From: Novosphingobium sp. PhB57
GTDB taxonomy: Bacteria; Pseudomonadota; Alphaproteobacteria; Sphingomonadales; Sphingomonadaceae
Direction of reading: 5' to 3'
NCBI RefSeq assembly: GCF_004342985.1
Contig: NZ_SMBO01000003.1
Coordinates: 310,001-374,000, forward strand
DNA length: 64,000 bases
Position 1 is the stretch's first letter. Each line of letters starts with the position of its first letter. Positions 7,962 to 16,691 of the stretch are shown piece after piece. A model generated the notes under the pieces. The model was given only the letters and a program-made list of their open reading frames with translations, did not search any database and had not been told where the DNA came from. A program made the position numbers and the translations under genes.

Positions 7962-9265
7962 CGCCAGGCGACGAAGACGGGCTTCTAGAGCAGGCGGCCG
8001 AACGTTTCGGCACGCCGTGCTTCGTCTATTTCAGCGAGCGGATCGAACAGCGCATCGCCCTTCTGCGCGCCCATTTCGGAGACAGGCTGGAACTGAGCTA
8101 CGCGGTCAAGGCCAATCCCAACCCGACGCTGCTGGCCTGGCTCTCCGGCGGGATCGATCTGCTCGACGTCTCTTCGATCGGAGAACTGCATCTGGCGCAG
8201 GAGGCGGGGTGGAACCCGGCGCTTCTGAGCTTCACGGGGCCGGGCAAGCGCGAGACCGAGATCCGCGACGCAATCCGCGCCGGCGTCGGCCACCTCGTGA
8301 TCGAATCCCTGCGGGAAGCACGGCTTGCCGACCGGATCGCGCGACAGGCGGCGCGTGTGCAACCGGTGCTGCTGCGGATCTCGCCCGACAGCCTTCCCAA
8401 GGGCTTCGGAGACCAGATGGCCGGCCGCCCCACGCCCTTCGGCATAGACATCGAGGATGCGGACGCCGCCGTGGAGGAAGTCCAGACCCTGCCGGGCCTG
8501 CACCTTGCGGGCTTCCACATCTATGCCGGAACGCAGTGCCTGAAAGCCGATGCCATTGCGGAAACATACCGGCACCTGATCGCGATATTCAGCCAGCTCT
8601 GCGCGGCTCATGCGGTCATTCCCGAAGTGCTGGTCATGGGCTCCGGGCTGGGCGTGCCCTATCACGAAGGAGACACGCCTCTGGATCTTTCCGCAGTAGC
8701 CGAGCCGCTCCTTCACGAACTGGCCGTGCTGCGCGAAAATCCACGATTTGCCCGCACCAGAATGGTGCTGGAACTCGGCCGCTATCTCGTCTCCGAGGCG
8801 GGCTTTTTCGTCACCCGCGTGGTCTCTACCAAGCTCTCGCGCGGGAGACGCATCGCCATTTGCGACGGCGGGATGAACAATCACCTGCCCGCTTCGGGCC
8901 ATTTCGGCATGGTCGTGCGGCGAAACTACCTGATGCACCGGATCGGGCGGAGCGATGAGGACGCGGTCGAGCCGGTGGATGTGGTCGGCCCCCTCTGCAC
9001 CTCGATAGACCGTCTTGCCGGCAACATCGAACTGCCCCGGCTGGAAGAGGGCGACCTGTTGGCCGTCCACAACAGCGGCGCTTACGGGCTGACCGCCAGC
9101 CCGGTCCATTTCATCAGCCATCCCCTGCCGGAAGAAGTGCTGGTCATGTCCGGCGCCCTGCTTCGAGCGACGCGGACGTTCAGCGGATCGTGCCGCGCCC
9201 CGGTGGAGGAGGCGGTGAGGCTGGTGGATTCGGCCCACCCCGCCGCCGCCAACCAGAACGCATGA
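7958..9265 (+). CDS. PLP-dependent decarboxylase, exosortase A-associated (fold type III)
   Basis: A 435-residue member of the ornithine/diaminopimelate decarboxylase family (alanine-racemase-like TIM barrel plus beta domain). The PLP lysine is K51 in SYAVKANPNP. HIYAGTQ and the ELGRYLV segment provide phosphate and substrate contacts, CDGGMNNH marks the C-terminal active-site Cys/Asp region, and NSGAYGLTASP closes the site. It resembles the subfamily tied to exosortase-A loci (TIGR03099-like). Its start overlaps the ACP stop (ATGA). The probable reaction is decarboxylation of an amino acid, free or bound to the adjacent ACP, to give an amine that decorates or caps the polysaccharide. This is inferred from context. 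Lysine biosynthesis (LysA) is less likely here because no dap genes are adjacent. Confidence 0.85.
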   Translation: MTPGDEDGLLEQAAERFGTPCFVYFSERIEQRIALLRAHFGDRLELSYAVKANPNPTLLAWLSGGIDLLDVSSIGELHLAQEAGWNPALLSFTGPGKRETEIRDAIRAGVGHLVIESLREARLADRIARQAARVQPVLLRISPDSLPKGFGDQMAGRPTPFGIDIEDADAAVEEVQTLPGLHLAGFHIYAGTQCLKADAIAETYRHLIAIFSQLCAAHAVIPEVLVMGSGLGVPYHEGDTPLDLSAVAEPLLHELAVLRENPRFARTRMVLELGRYLVSEAGFFVTRVVSTKLSRGRRIAICDGGMNNHLPASGHFGMVVRRNYLMHRIGRSDEDAVEPVDVVGPLCTSIDRLAGNIELPRLEEGDLLAVHNSGAYGLTASPVHFISHPLPEEVLVMSGALLRATRTFSGSCRAPVEEAVRLVDSAHPAAANQNA

Positions 9266-9284
9266 CGCCCGGCCGCGTCTCGTG

Positions 9285-10358
9285 ATGCGGCCGGGTGCCC
9301 TGCTGCTCGGCGCGGCGGTCATGCTGGCTCCGGCAAGCCACGGTTCCGGACGCAGCCTGCCGGTGGCGCGCGCTGTCGCTCCGGAGACGCTGCCCCCGCC
9401 CTCTGGCGCGCCAAAGACCGCCGCGCTGGCCCGCGCGATCAATGCCGCCGCCCCGCTTGCAACAGGGTTCCTGGCGCCGGCGCGGCCATTCCATCTCGAT
9501 GCAGGTGCGGAGGACCGGGCCAGAGCGATCGACTGCCTTGCCGCCGCCGACTACTACGAAGCGGGACGGGAGCCTGCGGACCAGCGCGCTGTGGCGCAAG
9601 TGGTGCTCAACCGCGTGCGCCACGCGGCCTTTCCGGCCACCGTTTGCGGCGTCGTCTTTGCGGGGGCGGAGCGGGCGACGGGCTGCCAGTTCACGTTCAC
9701 CTGCGACGGATCGCTCACGCGCCGCCGCCCTTCGGCTGCCGACTGGCGAAGAGCGCGCGAGACGGCGGGCGAAATGCTGCTGGGCCGGGTCGAAATCGGG
9801 GTAGGCAAGGCCACGCATTACCATACCGACTGGGTCAGCCCGTCGTGGGACCGGACCATGGAGAAGCTGGCGGTCGTCAAAAGCCACTTGTTCTTCGGTT
9901 GGCCGGGAGCCGCCGGCAAGGCCGCCGCTTTCATCCGCCACTACGCCGGAGGCGAACCCCGCATCGCGCAACTGGCGCAGCTTTCCGCCGCCCATCTCGG
10001 CCAATTGCCCGCTGGCAAGGCCCCGGCCGTATCGGACGTCATAGCGCCCGAACCCTCGTTGCCCGAAACCGCATGGGCGGCACCCGACCCCGGCCTGTTC
10101 CTCGTCACTTTGCCCGCCAATGCGCCCGGCACTTTCCCGGAACTGGCCGAACGGCGCTGCGAAGGGCTGGAAGAATGCCGTTTCATCGGTTGGACCGACC
10201 CTGCCCGCCGCGCCCAGGCCCTCCCCCTGCCCGGTGGTTCGGTGGACGCCATTTCCTTCACTTTCGTGCGCCGCCCCGGCGCTGCGGACCAGGCCCTCTG
10301 GAACTGCGCCGAGTTTGCGCGTACAATTCGCGCGCAGTGCCTGACACGCGGAACCTGA
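9285..10358 (+). CDS. SleB-like cell wall hydrolase (Hydrolase_2), secreted
   Basis: A protein of 357 residues with a hydrophobic N-terminal segment (LLLGAAVMLAP) that looks like a signal peptide or anchor. The central domain matches SleB/CwlJ hydrolases: AIDCLAAADYYEAG, VAQVVLNRVRH, FPATVCGVVF, GCQFTFTCDGS and a distal GKATHYHTDWV. The C-terminal 120 residues show no recognisable domain. A GTG at 9282 directly precedes the ATG at 9285; either could start the gene. It follows the decarboxylase gene by about 20 bases, in the same direction. The family cleaves peptidoglycan glycan strands; in exopolysaccharide loci such enzymes may open the wall for secretion machinery, which is inference here. 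Confidence 0.75.
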   Translation: MRPGALLLGAAVMLAPASHGSGRSLPVARAVAPETLPPPSGAPKTAALARAINAAAPLATGFLAPARPFHLDAGAEDRARAIDCLAAADYYEAGREPADQRAVAQVVLNRVRHAAFPATVCGVVFAGAERATGCQFTFTCDGSLTRRRPSAADWRRARETAGEMLLGRVEIGVGKATHYHTDWVSPSWDRTMEKLAVVKSHLFFGWPGAAGKAAAFIRHYAGGEPRIAQLAQLSAAHLGQLPAGKAPAVSDVIAPEPSLPETAWAAPDPGLFLVTLPANAPGTFPELAERRCEGLEECRFIGWTDPARRAQALPLPGGSVDAISFTFVRRPGAADQALWNCAEFARTIRAQCLTRGT

Positions 10359-10498
10359 TCGCGCGGGCCGCCATTGCCGGAACCTTGCTCGATGGTTTCG
10401 AACTATTTCCCGCCAGAAACCTTTCGTAACAATCGCGCACAAAGCAAGACACCTGGCATGACCAGATTCGGCTCCAACAGCTTGGAGACCCGAACGAC

Positions 10499-10762
10499 AT
10501 GAAATCCACCCTCATCGCCATTGCCGCCACTTGCGCCCTTGCCCTGCCTGGCGCCGCGCTTGCCAACAACACGGTTGCGCACCTCAAGGGCCACACCGCG
10601 GTCGCCGCACCGGCGAAGCCTTCCACGAACAAGGCCAAGCCCCGCGCCGTCTGCCATCCCGACCCCTCGAAGGGTCGCGCCTGCCGCCACCACAATGCCC
10701 AGGCCGAAGCGAAGACGGCCGCGCCGGCTCTGGCCAGAGCGGAAGCCCCTCGCACCCGATAA
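10499..10762 (+). CDS. Small secreted Ala/Lys-rich protein, unknown function
   Basis: An 87-residue protein with a clear signal peptide (MKSTLIAIAATCALALPGAA, cleavage after ALA). The mature part is rich in Ala, Lys, Pro and His and has two cysteines in a short motif, CHPDPSKGRACRHH, that could form a disulphide or bind a metal. GGAGA lies about nine bases before the ATG. I do not recognise a family. It stands alone between the wall hydrolase and the two-component genes; neighbouring gaps are 140 and 123 bases, so it probably has its own promoter. Coding status rests on the signal peptide and ribosome-binding site. Confidence 0.55.
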   Translation: MKSTLIAIAATCALALPGAALANNTVAHLKGHTAVAAPAKPSTNKAKPRAVCHPDPSKGRACRHHNAQAEAKTAAPALARAEAPRTR

Positions 10763-10885
10763 CCCCCCGCAGCCCGGCGGTTGCGGCCCATCCTGCCGCC
10801 GCTGGCCCTTGCCGCATTGCCGGCAAATCGCGGGCGTCGTTTGCAAAGCGGCGCGTGAAAAACTACACCTGTGCATGAAGAGACG

Positions 10886-11674
10886 ATGAGCAACACAACA
10901 GCCCCCATCTATCGCCATCTCGACGAAGGCCCGATGCCCACTCCGACGATCCTGTTGGTGGAGGACGATGGTCCTCTGCGCACGCTGACCGCGCGGGCCC
11001 TGCGCCAGACCGGCTTCAACGTGCTCACCGCCGCAACCGGCGCGGAAATGTGGGTGACCCTGCGCGAAGGGCCGGTGAGCCTGGTCGTGCTCGACATCAT
11101 GCTTCCCGGCACCAGCGGCTTCGACCTGTTCCGCCGTCTGCGCCGCGAATGCGACATCCCGGTGATCTTCATCAGCGCCCGCGGCAGCGAGGAAGATCGC
11201 GTGCTCGGACTGGAACTGGGCGCGGACGACTACCTCGCCAAGCCCTTCAGCACCCGCGAACTCGCTGCCCGCGTCAGCGCGGTGCTGCGCCGCGGCGGCA
11301 ACAATCCAGCCACGGCAGATTTCACCGGCAGCGAGACCGTTGCCGACGGACGCACGCCGGAATCGATACGCTTCGAAGGCTGGAACCTCTCCATGGCCCG
11401 CCGCGAACTGCGCTCGCCCACCGGGGCCATGGTCGACCTGACCGGCGCCGAGTTCGACCTGCTCGCCACCTTTCTCGCCTATCCGCAGCGCGTTCTGGGC
11501 CGCGAGCGCCTGATCGAACTTTCGCGCTCGCGCCTGGGCGACAGCTCGGATCGCAGCGTGGACGTGCTCGTCAGCCGCCTGCGCCGCAAGCTTCAGGCCG
11601 AGGGCGGGGAATCGCCCATCGTCACGGTTCGCGGCGTCGGCTACATGTTCAAGGCCGAGGTCACGCGCGCCTGA
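10886..11674 (+). CDS. OmpR/PhoB-family response regulator
   Basis: A protein of 262 residues with an N-terminal receiver domain (about 20-135) and a C-terminal winged-helix DNA-binding domain (about 160-258). The acidic pocket is VEDD (25-28), the phospho-acceptor is D70 in VVLDIMLPG, and the switch lysine is K119 in YLAKPF. The output domain shows LTGAEFDLLATFL and a terminal RGVGYMF wing. The ATG at 10886 (MSNTT) has GAAGAG just upstream; a GTG at 10871 and an ATG at 10934 are alternatives. The stop overlaps the start of the histidine kinase gene by one base, so the two form a cognate pair. The stimulus is not apparent; an envelope signal is likely from the kinase architecture. Confidence 0.9.
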   Translation: MSNTTAPIYRHLDEGPMPTPTILLVEDDGPLRTLTARALRQTGFNVLTAATGAEMWVTLREGPVSLVVLDIMLPGTSGFDLFRRLRRECDIPVIFISARGSEEDRVLGLELGADDYLAKPFSTRELAARVSAVLRRGGNNPATADFTGSETVADGRTPESIRFEGWNLSMARRELRSPTGAMVDLTGAEFDLLATFLAYPQRVLGRERLIELSRSRLGDSSDRSVDVLVSRLRRKLQAEGGESPIVTVRGVGYMFKAEVTRA

Positions 11675-12999
11675 TGTCCTTGCGCCGGTTTCGTCTGTTC
11701 CGGCGCTTCGGCCTGCCCGAGCGACTGATCGCCGTCCTGCTGCTGGTCTTCGTCATCGACGTGATCTGCAACACGGTGCTGTTCGAACGCGCCAATACGT
11801 TCGAGCTGCGCCGGGACGACGCCCAGCGCATCGCCGAAAACCTGGTGCTGGCAAGCCGCGCCATCGACCATGCGAAGACCGACGATCGCCAGATCGTAAC
11901 TTCCGCGCTCAGCACGGCGCAGTTTTCGCTGAGACTGAACGAGCAGGGCAAGCGCTATCGCGGCTCCCTGGGCCTTGCGAACTTGCGCGCGCAAGTGATC
12001 GAGATGGCGCCGGAACTGGCCCACAGCGATCTCGAACTGCATCTGGAATCGATCCCTAGAGACGGCAATATCGGCGGCTCGCTGCGGCTGGCCGACGGCG
12101 CCGTGCTCGATTTCCGCACCCATGCCCGCTCCGCCTGGAAACTCAGCATCGGCCGTTTCGCCAGCCTGGTCCTGCCGACGCTCCTGCTCATTTCGCTCGC
12201 CTGGCTGCTGCTGCGCGCCGCGCTGCACCCGCTGCGCTCCCTGATCCGCGCCACCCGCAACTTCGGTGCCGGCCCGCCCCGCCTCGTGCCGGAGCGCGGC
12301 CCCGACGAAATGCGGGAACTGATCCGCGCGATGAACGAGATGCAGGAACGCATCCACCAGTCGCTGCTCGATCGTACGCACACGATGCTGGCCATCGGCC
12401 ACGACCTCAAGACGCCGCTCGCCCGCATGCGCCTGCGGCTGGACGACGGCGACGTGGACCCCGTGGTGCGCGATGGCATCAACCATGACATCGACGAGAT
12501 GCGAATGCTGCTCGATTCGATCCAGGCCTATGTCGATACCGGCGGCACCCAGATCCCGGCCGAGCGCATCGACCTGGCGATCATGGCCGAAACCCTGGTC
12601 GACACCGCCGCGGATCGCGGCGCCGATGCGACCTATTCCGGCCTTCCGAGCCTGGAAATCATGGCCCGCCCTGTCTCCATCCGCCGCGCGCTGTCCAATC
12701 TGATCGAGAACGCGCTCCACTATGGCGGCAACGTCCGCGTCGGTCTGCGGCGCGACGGCGGAGCCGCCGAGATCACCGTGGACGACGACGGCCCGGGCAT
12801 CCCGGAAGAGCGCATCACGGACGCGCTCCAGCCTTTCGTCCGGCTGGACACCGCGCGCGCCCGTGACACCGCCGGCATGGGCCTGGGCCTGCCGATCGTG
12901 CGCAAGGCGGTCAGGCTGGAGGGCGGCACGCTCGACCTCAGGAACCGCCCCGAAGGCGGCCTGCGCGCCACGATTCGCCTTCCCATCGTGGCCCACTGA
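11674..12999 (+). CDS. EnvZ-like sensor histidine kinase
   Basis: A 441-residue membrane kinase. It has a transmembrane helix at about 17-37, a periplasmic sensor of about 120 residues, and a second helix at about 160-181. HAMP-like sequence follows (LHPLRSLIRATRNFGAG), then the dimerisation domain with phospho-acceptor H243 in AIGHDLKTPLARM. The ATPase domain has the N box NLIENALHYG, DDDGPGIP and GLGLPIV. The TGATG junction with the response regulator gene indicates translational coupling. It should autophosphorylate H243 and pass the phosphate to D70 of the neighbour. The periplasmic region has no recognisable ligand-binding domain, so the signal is unknown. Confidence 0.9.
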   Translation: MSLRRFRLFRRFGLPERLIAVLLLVFVIDVICNTVLFERANTFELRRDDAQRIAENLVLASRAIDHAKTDDRQIVTSALSTAQFSLRLNEQGKRYRGSLGLANLRAQVIEMAPELAHSDLELHLESIPRDGNIGGSLRLADGAVLDFRTHARSAWKLSIGRFASLVLPTLLLISLAWLLLRAALHPLRSLIRATRNFGAGPPRLVPERGPDEMRELIRAMNEMQERIHQSLLDRTHTMLAIGHDLKTPLARMRLRLDDGDVDPVVRDGINHDIDEMRMLLDSIQAYVDTGGTQIPAERIDLAIMAETLVDTAADRGADATYSGLPSLEIMARPVSIRRALSNLIENALHYGGNVRVGLRRDGGAAEITVDDDGPGIPEERITDALQPFVRLDTARARDTAGMGLGLPIVRKAVRLEGGTLDLRNRPEGGLRATIRLPIVAH

Positions 13000-13076
13000 C
13001 GCGGCCTGCCTTCGGCACGCCTCAGAATTACCCAGCCAAGTTCCTGTTATCGTTCCGCAATAGCCAGCAACACGAT

Positions 13077-13106
13077 CCGGTCTTCGGTAAAACCACCGAA
13101 GACCGG
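13077..13106. repeat. Perfect 12-bp inverted repeat with 6-base loop
   Basis: CCGGTCTTCGGT is followed by AAAACC and then the exact reverse complement. It lies in the 279-base gap between the histidine kinase and carbonic anhydrase genes, 78 bases after the kinase stop. No T-run follows on either strand, so it is not a classical intrinsic terminator. It may be a Rho-assisted terminator, an mRNA-stabilising hairpin or a protein-binding palindrome. Confidence 0.6.
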
Positions 13107-13278
13107 GGAATTCCGGCGGAAAGCCGTTCCTTTACGCTGCAGCGCAGCAACATTTCCTGACAAAGGCGCACGACAGCCGAAAACAGCGATCCGTACTTTT
13201 CTCGATCAAGCTCCGCGCCCCGTTCCCCCACCCCTCCGGAGAGCGCGGAGCACCTAAAATCAAGGAAAGGTGACGAGA

Positions 13279-13968
13279 GTGAATGAACTGATCGGACGCG
13301 TCTTCCATTTCGAGAAGACCATCTTCCCCGCCAGCAGCGAACTGTTCGGCAAGCTCGCCAACGAAGGCCAGGAACCCAAGGCCCTCATGATCTCCTGCGC
13401 CGATTCGCGTATCGTGCCGGAGCAGATCATGCAGGCGCAGCCGGGCGACCTGTTCGTCTGCCGTAACGCCGGCAACATGGTGCCGCCTTACGCCACGCTC
13501 AACGGCGGCGTCACGTCCACCGTGGAATACGCCGTGGCCGCCCTCGGCGTCAGCGACATCATCGTCTGCGGCCACTCGGGCTGCGGCGCGATGAAGGCGC
13601 TCAGCGACCCGACCGGCCTCGAAGCCATGCCGAACGTGGCCGCCTGGCTCAAGCACGGCGCGGCTGCCGAGCACATCGTCAGCACCTGCCACGGCGAACT
13701 TGACGGCAATGAGCGCATCCGCGCCATCAGCCTCGAAAACATCATTGCCCAGATCGCCCACTTGCGCACGCATCCGTCGGTCGCGGCCGCGATCGCCCGC
13801 GGCGACGTGACGCTTCACGGCTGGTTCGTGGACATCCACGCCGGCCAGGTCCTCGGCCTCGACGGCGAGACCGGCCAGTTCGAACCGCTTCGCGAGAATG
13901 CACCGCTTCCGGTCGCGCTTCGGGCCAAGACCCGCATCGCCACCGAATTCGCCGAGGCAGCTGAATGA
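13279..13968 (+). CDS. Beta-class carbonic anhydrase
   Basis: A zinc enzyme of 229 residues interconverting CO2 and bicarbonate. The zinc ligands and catalytic dyad of the beta class are present: C40, D42 and R44 in ISCADSRIVP, then H99 and C102 in CGHSGCGAM. The GTG at 13279 is chosen because AAGGAAAGG ends eight bases upstream and it yields the common MNELIGRVFHFEKT N-terminus; another GTG at 13270 lies inside that ribosome-binding site. There is no signal peptide, so it is cytosolic. Its stop overlaps the SulP transporter start (ATGA). The pairing implies that bicarbonate is taken up or released by the transporter and equilibrated by this enzyme. Confidence 0.92.
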   Translation: MNELIGRVFHFEKTIFPASSELFGKLANEGQEPKALMISCADSRIVPEQIMQAQPGDLFVCRNAGNMVPPYATLNGGVTSTVEYAVAALGVSDIIVCGHSGCGAMKALSDPTGLEAMPNVAAWLKHGAAAEHIVSTCHGELDGNERIRAISLENIIAQIAHLRTHPSVAAAIARGDVTLHGWFVDIHAGQVLGLDGETGQFEPLRENAPLPVALRAKTRIATEFAEAAE

Positions 13969-15509
13969 CGACCGCAACCGCCACCTCTGCGGAGGAAACC
14001 CGCAGTGGGCCCTTCGCCCACCTCGCCAGAGACTTCACGGCTTCGATCGTGGTCTTCCTGGTGGCGATGCCGCTCTGCATGGGCATCGCCATCGCCTCCG
14101 GCGTGCCGCCTGAAAAGGGCCTGGTCACCGGCATCATCGGCGGCCTGGTCGTCGGCCTGCTGGCAGGCTCGCCGCTGCAGGTGAGCGGCCCGGCAGCCGG
14201 CCTTGCCGTCATTGTCTTCGAATTCGTGCGCGAGCACGGCCTCGAAGCCCTTGGCCCGGTCCTGCTGCTGGCCGGCGTGTTCCAGCTCGTGGCCGGCGCA
14301 CTGCGCCTCGGCGGCCTGTTCCGCGCCATCAGCCCGGCCGTCGTCCACGGCATGCTCGCCGGCATCGGCGCGCTGATCGTGATAGGCCAGTTCCACATCC
14401 TCTTCGACGAGAAGCCGATGTCGAGCGGGCTCCAGAACATGGCGATGATGCCCGCCCGCGTCCTCGGCCTCGACCCCACCAACATGGCCTCCACCGAAAT
14501 GGCCGTCATGCTCGGCGTCCTGACGATGATCGTCATGATCGGCTGGGAAAAGGTTCGTCCGAAGAACATGGGCCTCGTCCCCGGCGCGCTTCTCGGCGTC
14601 GTGGCGGCAACGGCCGTCGCCTGGACCATGGGCCTCGATGTGGCGCGCATCGCCGTGCCGGAATCGATCGGCGCGGCCTTCGCCCTGCCGACCAGCACCG
14701 GCTGGTTCGCCCCGCTCGCCAATCCGGCCCTGATCGTGGCGGCGCTTGCCATCGCCTTCATCGCCAGTGCCGAGACTCTGCTTTCGGCCGCTGCGGTGGA
14801 CCGGATGCATGACGGCGTGCGCACCAAGTACGACAAGGAACTGCGCGCACAGGGCATCGGCAACCTGCTCTGCGGCGTGTTCGGCGCCCTGCCGATGACC
14901 GGCGTGATCGTTCGCAGCTCGGCCAACGTCCAGGCCGGCGCCCGGACCCGTCTTTCGACGATCTTCCACGGCGCCTGGATCCTGGCGTTCATCGCGCTGC
15001 TGCCCTGGCTGCTGCGCGAAGTGCCGATGGCGGCCCTTGGCGGCGTCCTGGTCGTGACCGGCTTCCGTCTGGTAAGCCTCAGCCACGTCCGTCACCTGTT
15101 CCATGCCTATGGCGCCTTCCCCGCCGTGATCTGGGCCGTGACTTTCGTGCTGGTCGTCACCACCGACCTGCTCACCGGCGTCCTCGTCGGCCTGGCTCTG
15201 ACGGTGCTGGAGCTGGCTCCGCACTTCAAGAACCTGCGCCTGAACGTGGAAGAGCACGACACCGGCGAATCGACCCGTCTCGCCCTCGGCGGCGGCGCGA
15301 CGTTCCTCGGCCTCACCCGTCTCAACAAGGTCCTGGAAAAGCTCCCGCATGGCCGCCCGGTCCACCTTGACCTCGGCCAGCTGAAGGTCATGGACCACAC
15401 CACTGCCGAGACCATCAGCGAATGGCTCAACCGCCGCCGCCAGAGCGGCCATGCGGACCGCGTGACCGGCCCCGAGCTGATCCTGCGCCCGCTGCCTGTC
15501 GCGGCATGA
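13965..15509 (+). CDS. SulP family inorganic anion (putative bicarbonate) transporter
   Basis: A 514-residue multi-pass membrane protein with 10 or more hydrophobic segments and a C-terminal STAS-like region (about 430-505, PVHLDLGQLKVMDHTTAETI). SulP signatures include the N-terminal DFTASIVVFLVAMPLCMGIA and ASGVPPEKGLVTGIIGG. The gene is translationally coupled (ATGA) to the carbonic anhydrase gene. Family members carry sulphate, bicarbonate or other anions; the coupling favours bicarbonate, as for BicA-like proteins, but sulphate cannot be excluded from sequence alone. An intrinsic terminator follows at about 15566. Confidence 0.88.
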   Translation: MTTATATSAEETRSGPFAHLARDFTASIVVFLVAMPLCMGIAIASGVPPEKGLVTGIIGGLVVGLLAGSPLQVSGPAAGLAVIVFEFVREHGLEALGPVLLLAGVFQLVAGALRLGGLFRAISPAVVHGMLAGIGALIVIGQFHILFDEKPMSSGLQNMAMMPARVLGLDPTNMASTEMAVMLGVLTMIVMIGWEKVRPKNMGLVPGALLGVVAATAVAWTMGLDVARIAVPESIGAAFALPTSTGWFAPLANPALIVAALAIAFIASAETLLSAAAVDRMHDGVRTKYDKELRAQGIGNLLCGVFGALPMTGVIVRSSANVQAGARTRLSTIFHGAWILAFIALLPWLLREVPMAALGGVLVVTGFRLVSLSHVRHLFHAYGAFPAVIWAVTFVLVVTTDLLTGVLVGLALTVLELAPHFKNLRLNVEEHDTGESTRLALGGGATFLGLTRLNKVLEKLPHGRPVHLDLGQLKVMDHTTAETISEWLNRRRQSGHADRVTGPELILRPLPVAA

Positions 15510-15565
15510 CGACGTTTCACATCTCGTAAGACGCGGACCTCCTCACGTCCGCGTCCCTCTCCTTG

Positions 15566-15601
15566 CCGGACGGTTCCCCGCGGACCGTCCGGTTTCTTTT
15601 T
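15566..15601 (+). terminator. Intrinsic terminator after SulP gene
   Basis: A 9-bp perfect stem (CCGGACGGT / ACCGTCCGG) with a 9-base loop is followed directly by TTTCTTTTT. It lies 57 bases after the SulP stop and ends the carbonic anhydrase-SulP operon. Confidence 0.85.
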
Positions 15602-15773
15602 GCGCGAATGACGCCGCTTTGTTCGAGAAACACTTTGTCACCGATGCGACACGCTAAGGACAATGATTGGACGTATTATTGGTCCTGTCTGCATGAAACG
15701 AACTCGCCATGTAAGTAGAGTTCGGCTGCAGGCCGCAGGATGGAACGCGACAACAATCATGAGGGCGTTCCAT

Positions 15774-16622
15774 ATGAAAATCCGTCTTGCCGCAGGCCTG
15801 CTTGGCCTTGCTGCCTCCGGCCTTGCTTTCGCCGCACCGGCCATGGCGCAAGAAGAGGTTCCCAGCGAAATCACCGTTTCCGGCACTGTCGGGCTCGTGT
15901 CCGACTATCGCTTCCGCGGCGTTTCGCAGAGCGACAAGGAAATGGCCGTTCAGGGCGGCCTCACCGTATCGCATGAAAGCGGCATCTACGTCGGCACCTG
16001 GGCCTCGAACCTGTCGGGCTGGGGCACCTTCGGCGGCTCCAACATGGAACTCGACCTCGTGGCCGGTTACGCCACCGAGATCACCAGCGGCGTGAAGCTG
16101 GACGTCGGCCTCACCTGGTACATGTATCCGGGCGGCGCGGACGATACCGACTTTGCCGAGCCTTACGTCAAGCTGTCGGGTGCCGTCGGCCCGGCCAACC
16201 TCCTCGTCGGCGTGGCCTATGCCCCCAAGCAGCAGGCCCTCGGCAAAGTCTACGCCAGCGGCGCCGACTATGCGGACGGCATCGGCAACTTCGGTGCCAA
16301 GACCGACAACATCTACCTCTGGGTGGACGGCAACACCGCCATCCCCGACACCCCGCTCACCGTAAAGGCGCACTTCGGTTATTCGAACGGCAACTCGGGC
16401 CTTGGCCCGAACGGCACCAGCGTCGCCCCCACCGGCGAGTATCTCGACTGGATGCTCGGCGCCGACCTCGCGCTCGGCCCGGTCACGCTGGGTGTCGCTT
16501 ATGTCGACACCGATATCTCGAAGTCGCAGAGCGCCTATCTGCAGCCGAATTTCTCCTCGACCAAGAACGGTTCGCAGATCGCCGGCTCGACCGTGCTGTT
16601 CTCGGTCGGCGCGAGCTTCTGA
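15774..16622 (+). CDS. TorF-family putative outer membrane porin
   Basis: A protein of 282 residues with a signal peptide (MKIRLAAGLLGLAASGLAFA, cleaved after AMA). The mature part begins with the family hallmark TVGLVSDYRFRGVSQSDKE and continues as alternating amphipathic strands ending in the aromatic-terminal VGASF expected of outer membrane beta barrels. It matches the TorF/Gcw_chp family of putative porins common in sphingomonads. The ATG at 15774 is chosen because it begins the signal peptide; in-frame codons further left give no export signal. The gene is preceded by a terminator and so should have its own promoter. Substrate is unknown. Confidence 0.82.
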   Translation: MKIRLAAGLLGLAASGLAFAAPAMAQEEVPSEITVSGTVGLVSDYRFRGVSQSDKEMAVQGGLTVSHESGIYVGTWASNLSGWGTFGGSNMELDLVAGYATEITSGVKLDVGLTWYMYPGGADDTDFAEPYVKLSGAVGPANLLVGVAYAPKQQALGKVYASGADYADGIGNFGAKTDNIYLWVDGNTAIPDTPLTVKAHFGYSNGNSGLGPNGTSVAPTGEYLDWMLGADLALGPVTLGVAYVDTDISKSQSAYLQPNFSSTKNGSQIAGSTVLFSVGASF

Positions 16623-16649
16623 TCTCGACCTGACCTGAGCTTTCGGGAA

Positions 16650-16681
16650 GACGCCCGGCGCGGCCATGCCACCCGGGCGTC
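16650..16681. terminator. Hairpin between convergent porin and TetR genes
   Basis: A 9-bp perfect stem (GACGCCCGG / CCGGGCGTC) lies in the 69-base gap between the two convergent genes. The T-content after it is weak, so a bidirectional terminator is plausible but not certain. Confidence 0.5.
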
Positions 16682-16691
16682 GACCCTTGCC

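Noticed and set aside
13815..15452. Open frame of about 545 codons antisense to the SulP gene, rich in His, Asp and Gly
   Set aside because: Composition is typical of a reversed frame. The SulP gene on the other strand has clear family motifs and is coupled to the carbonic anhydrase.
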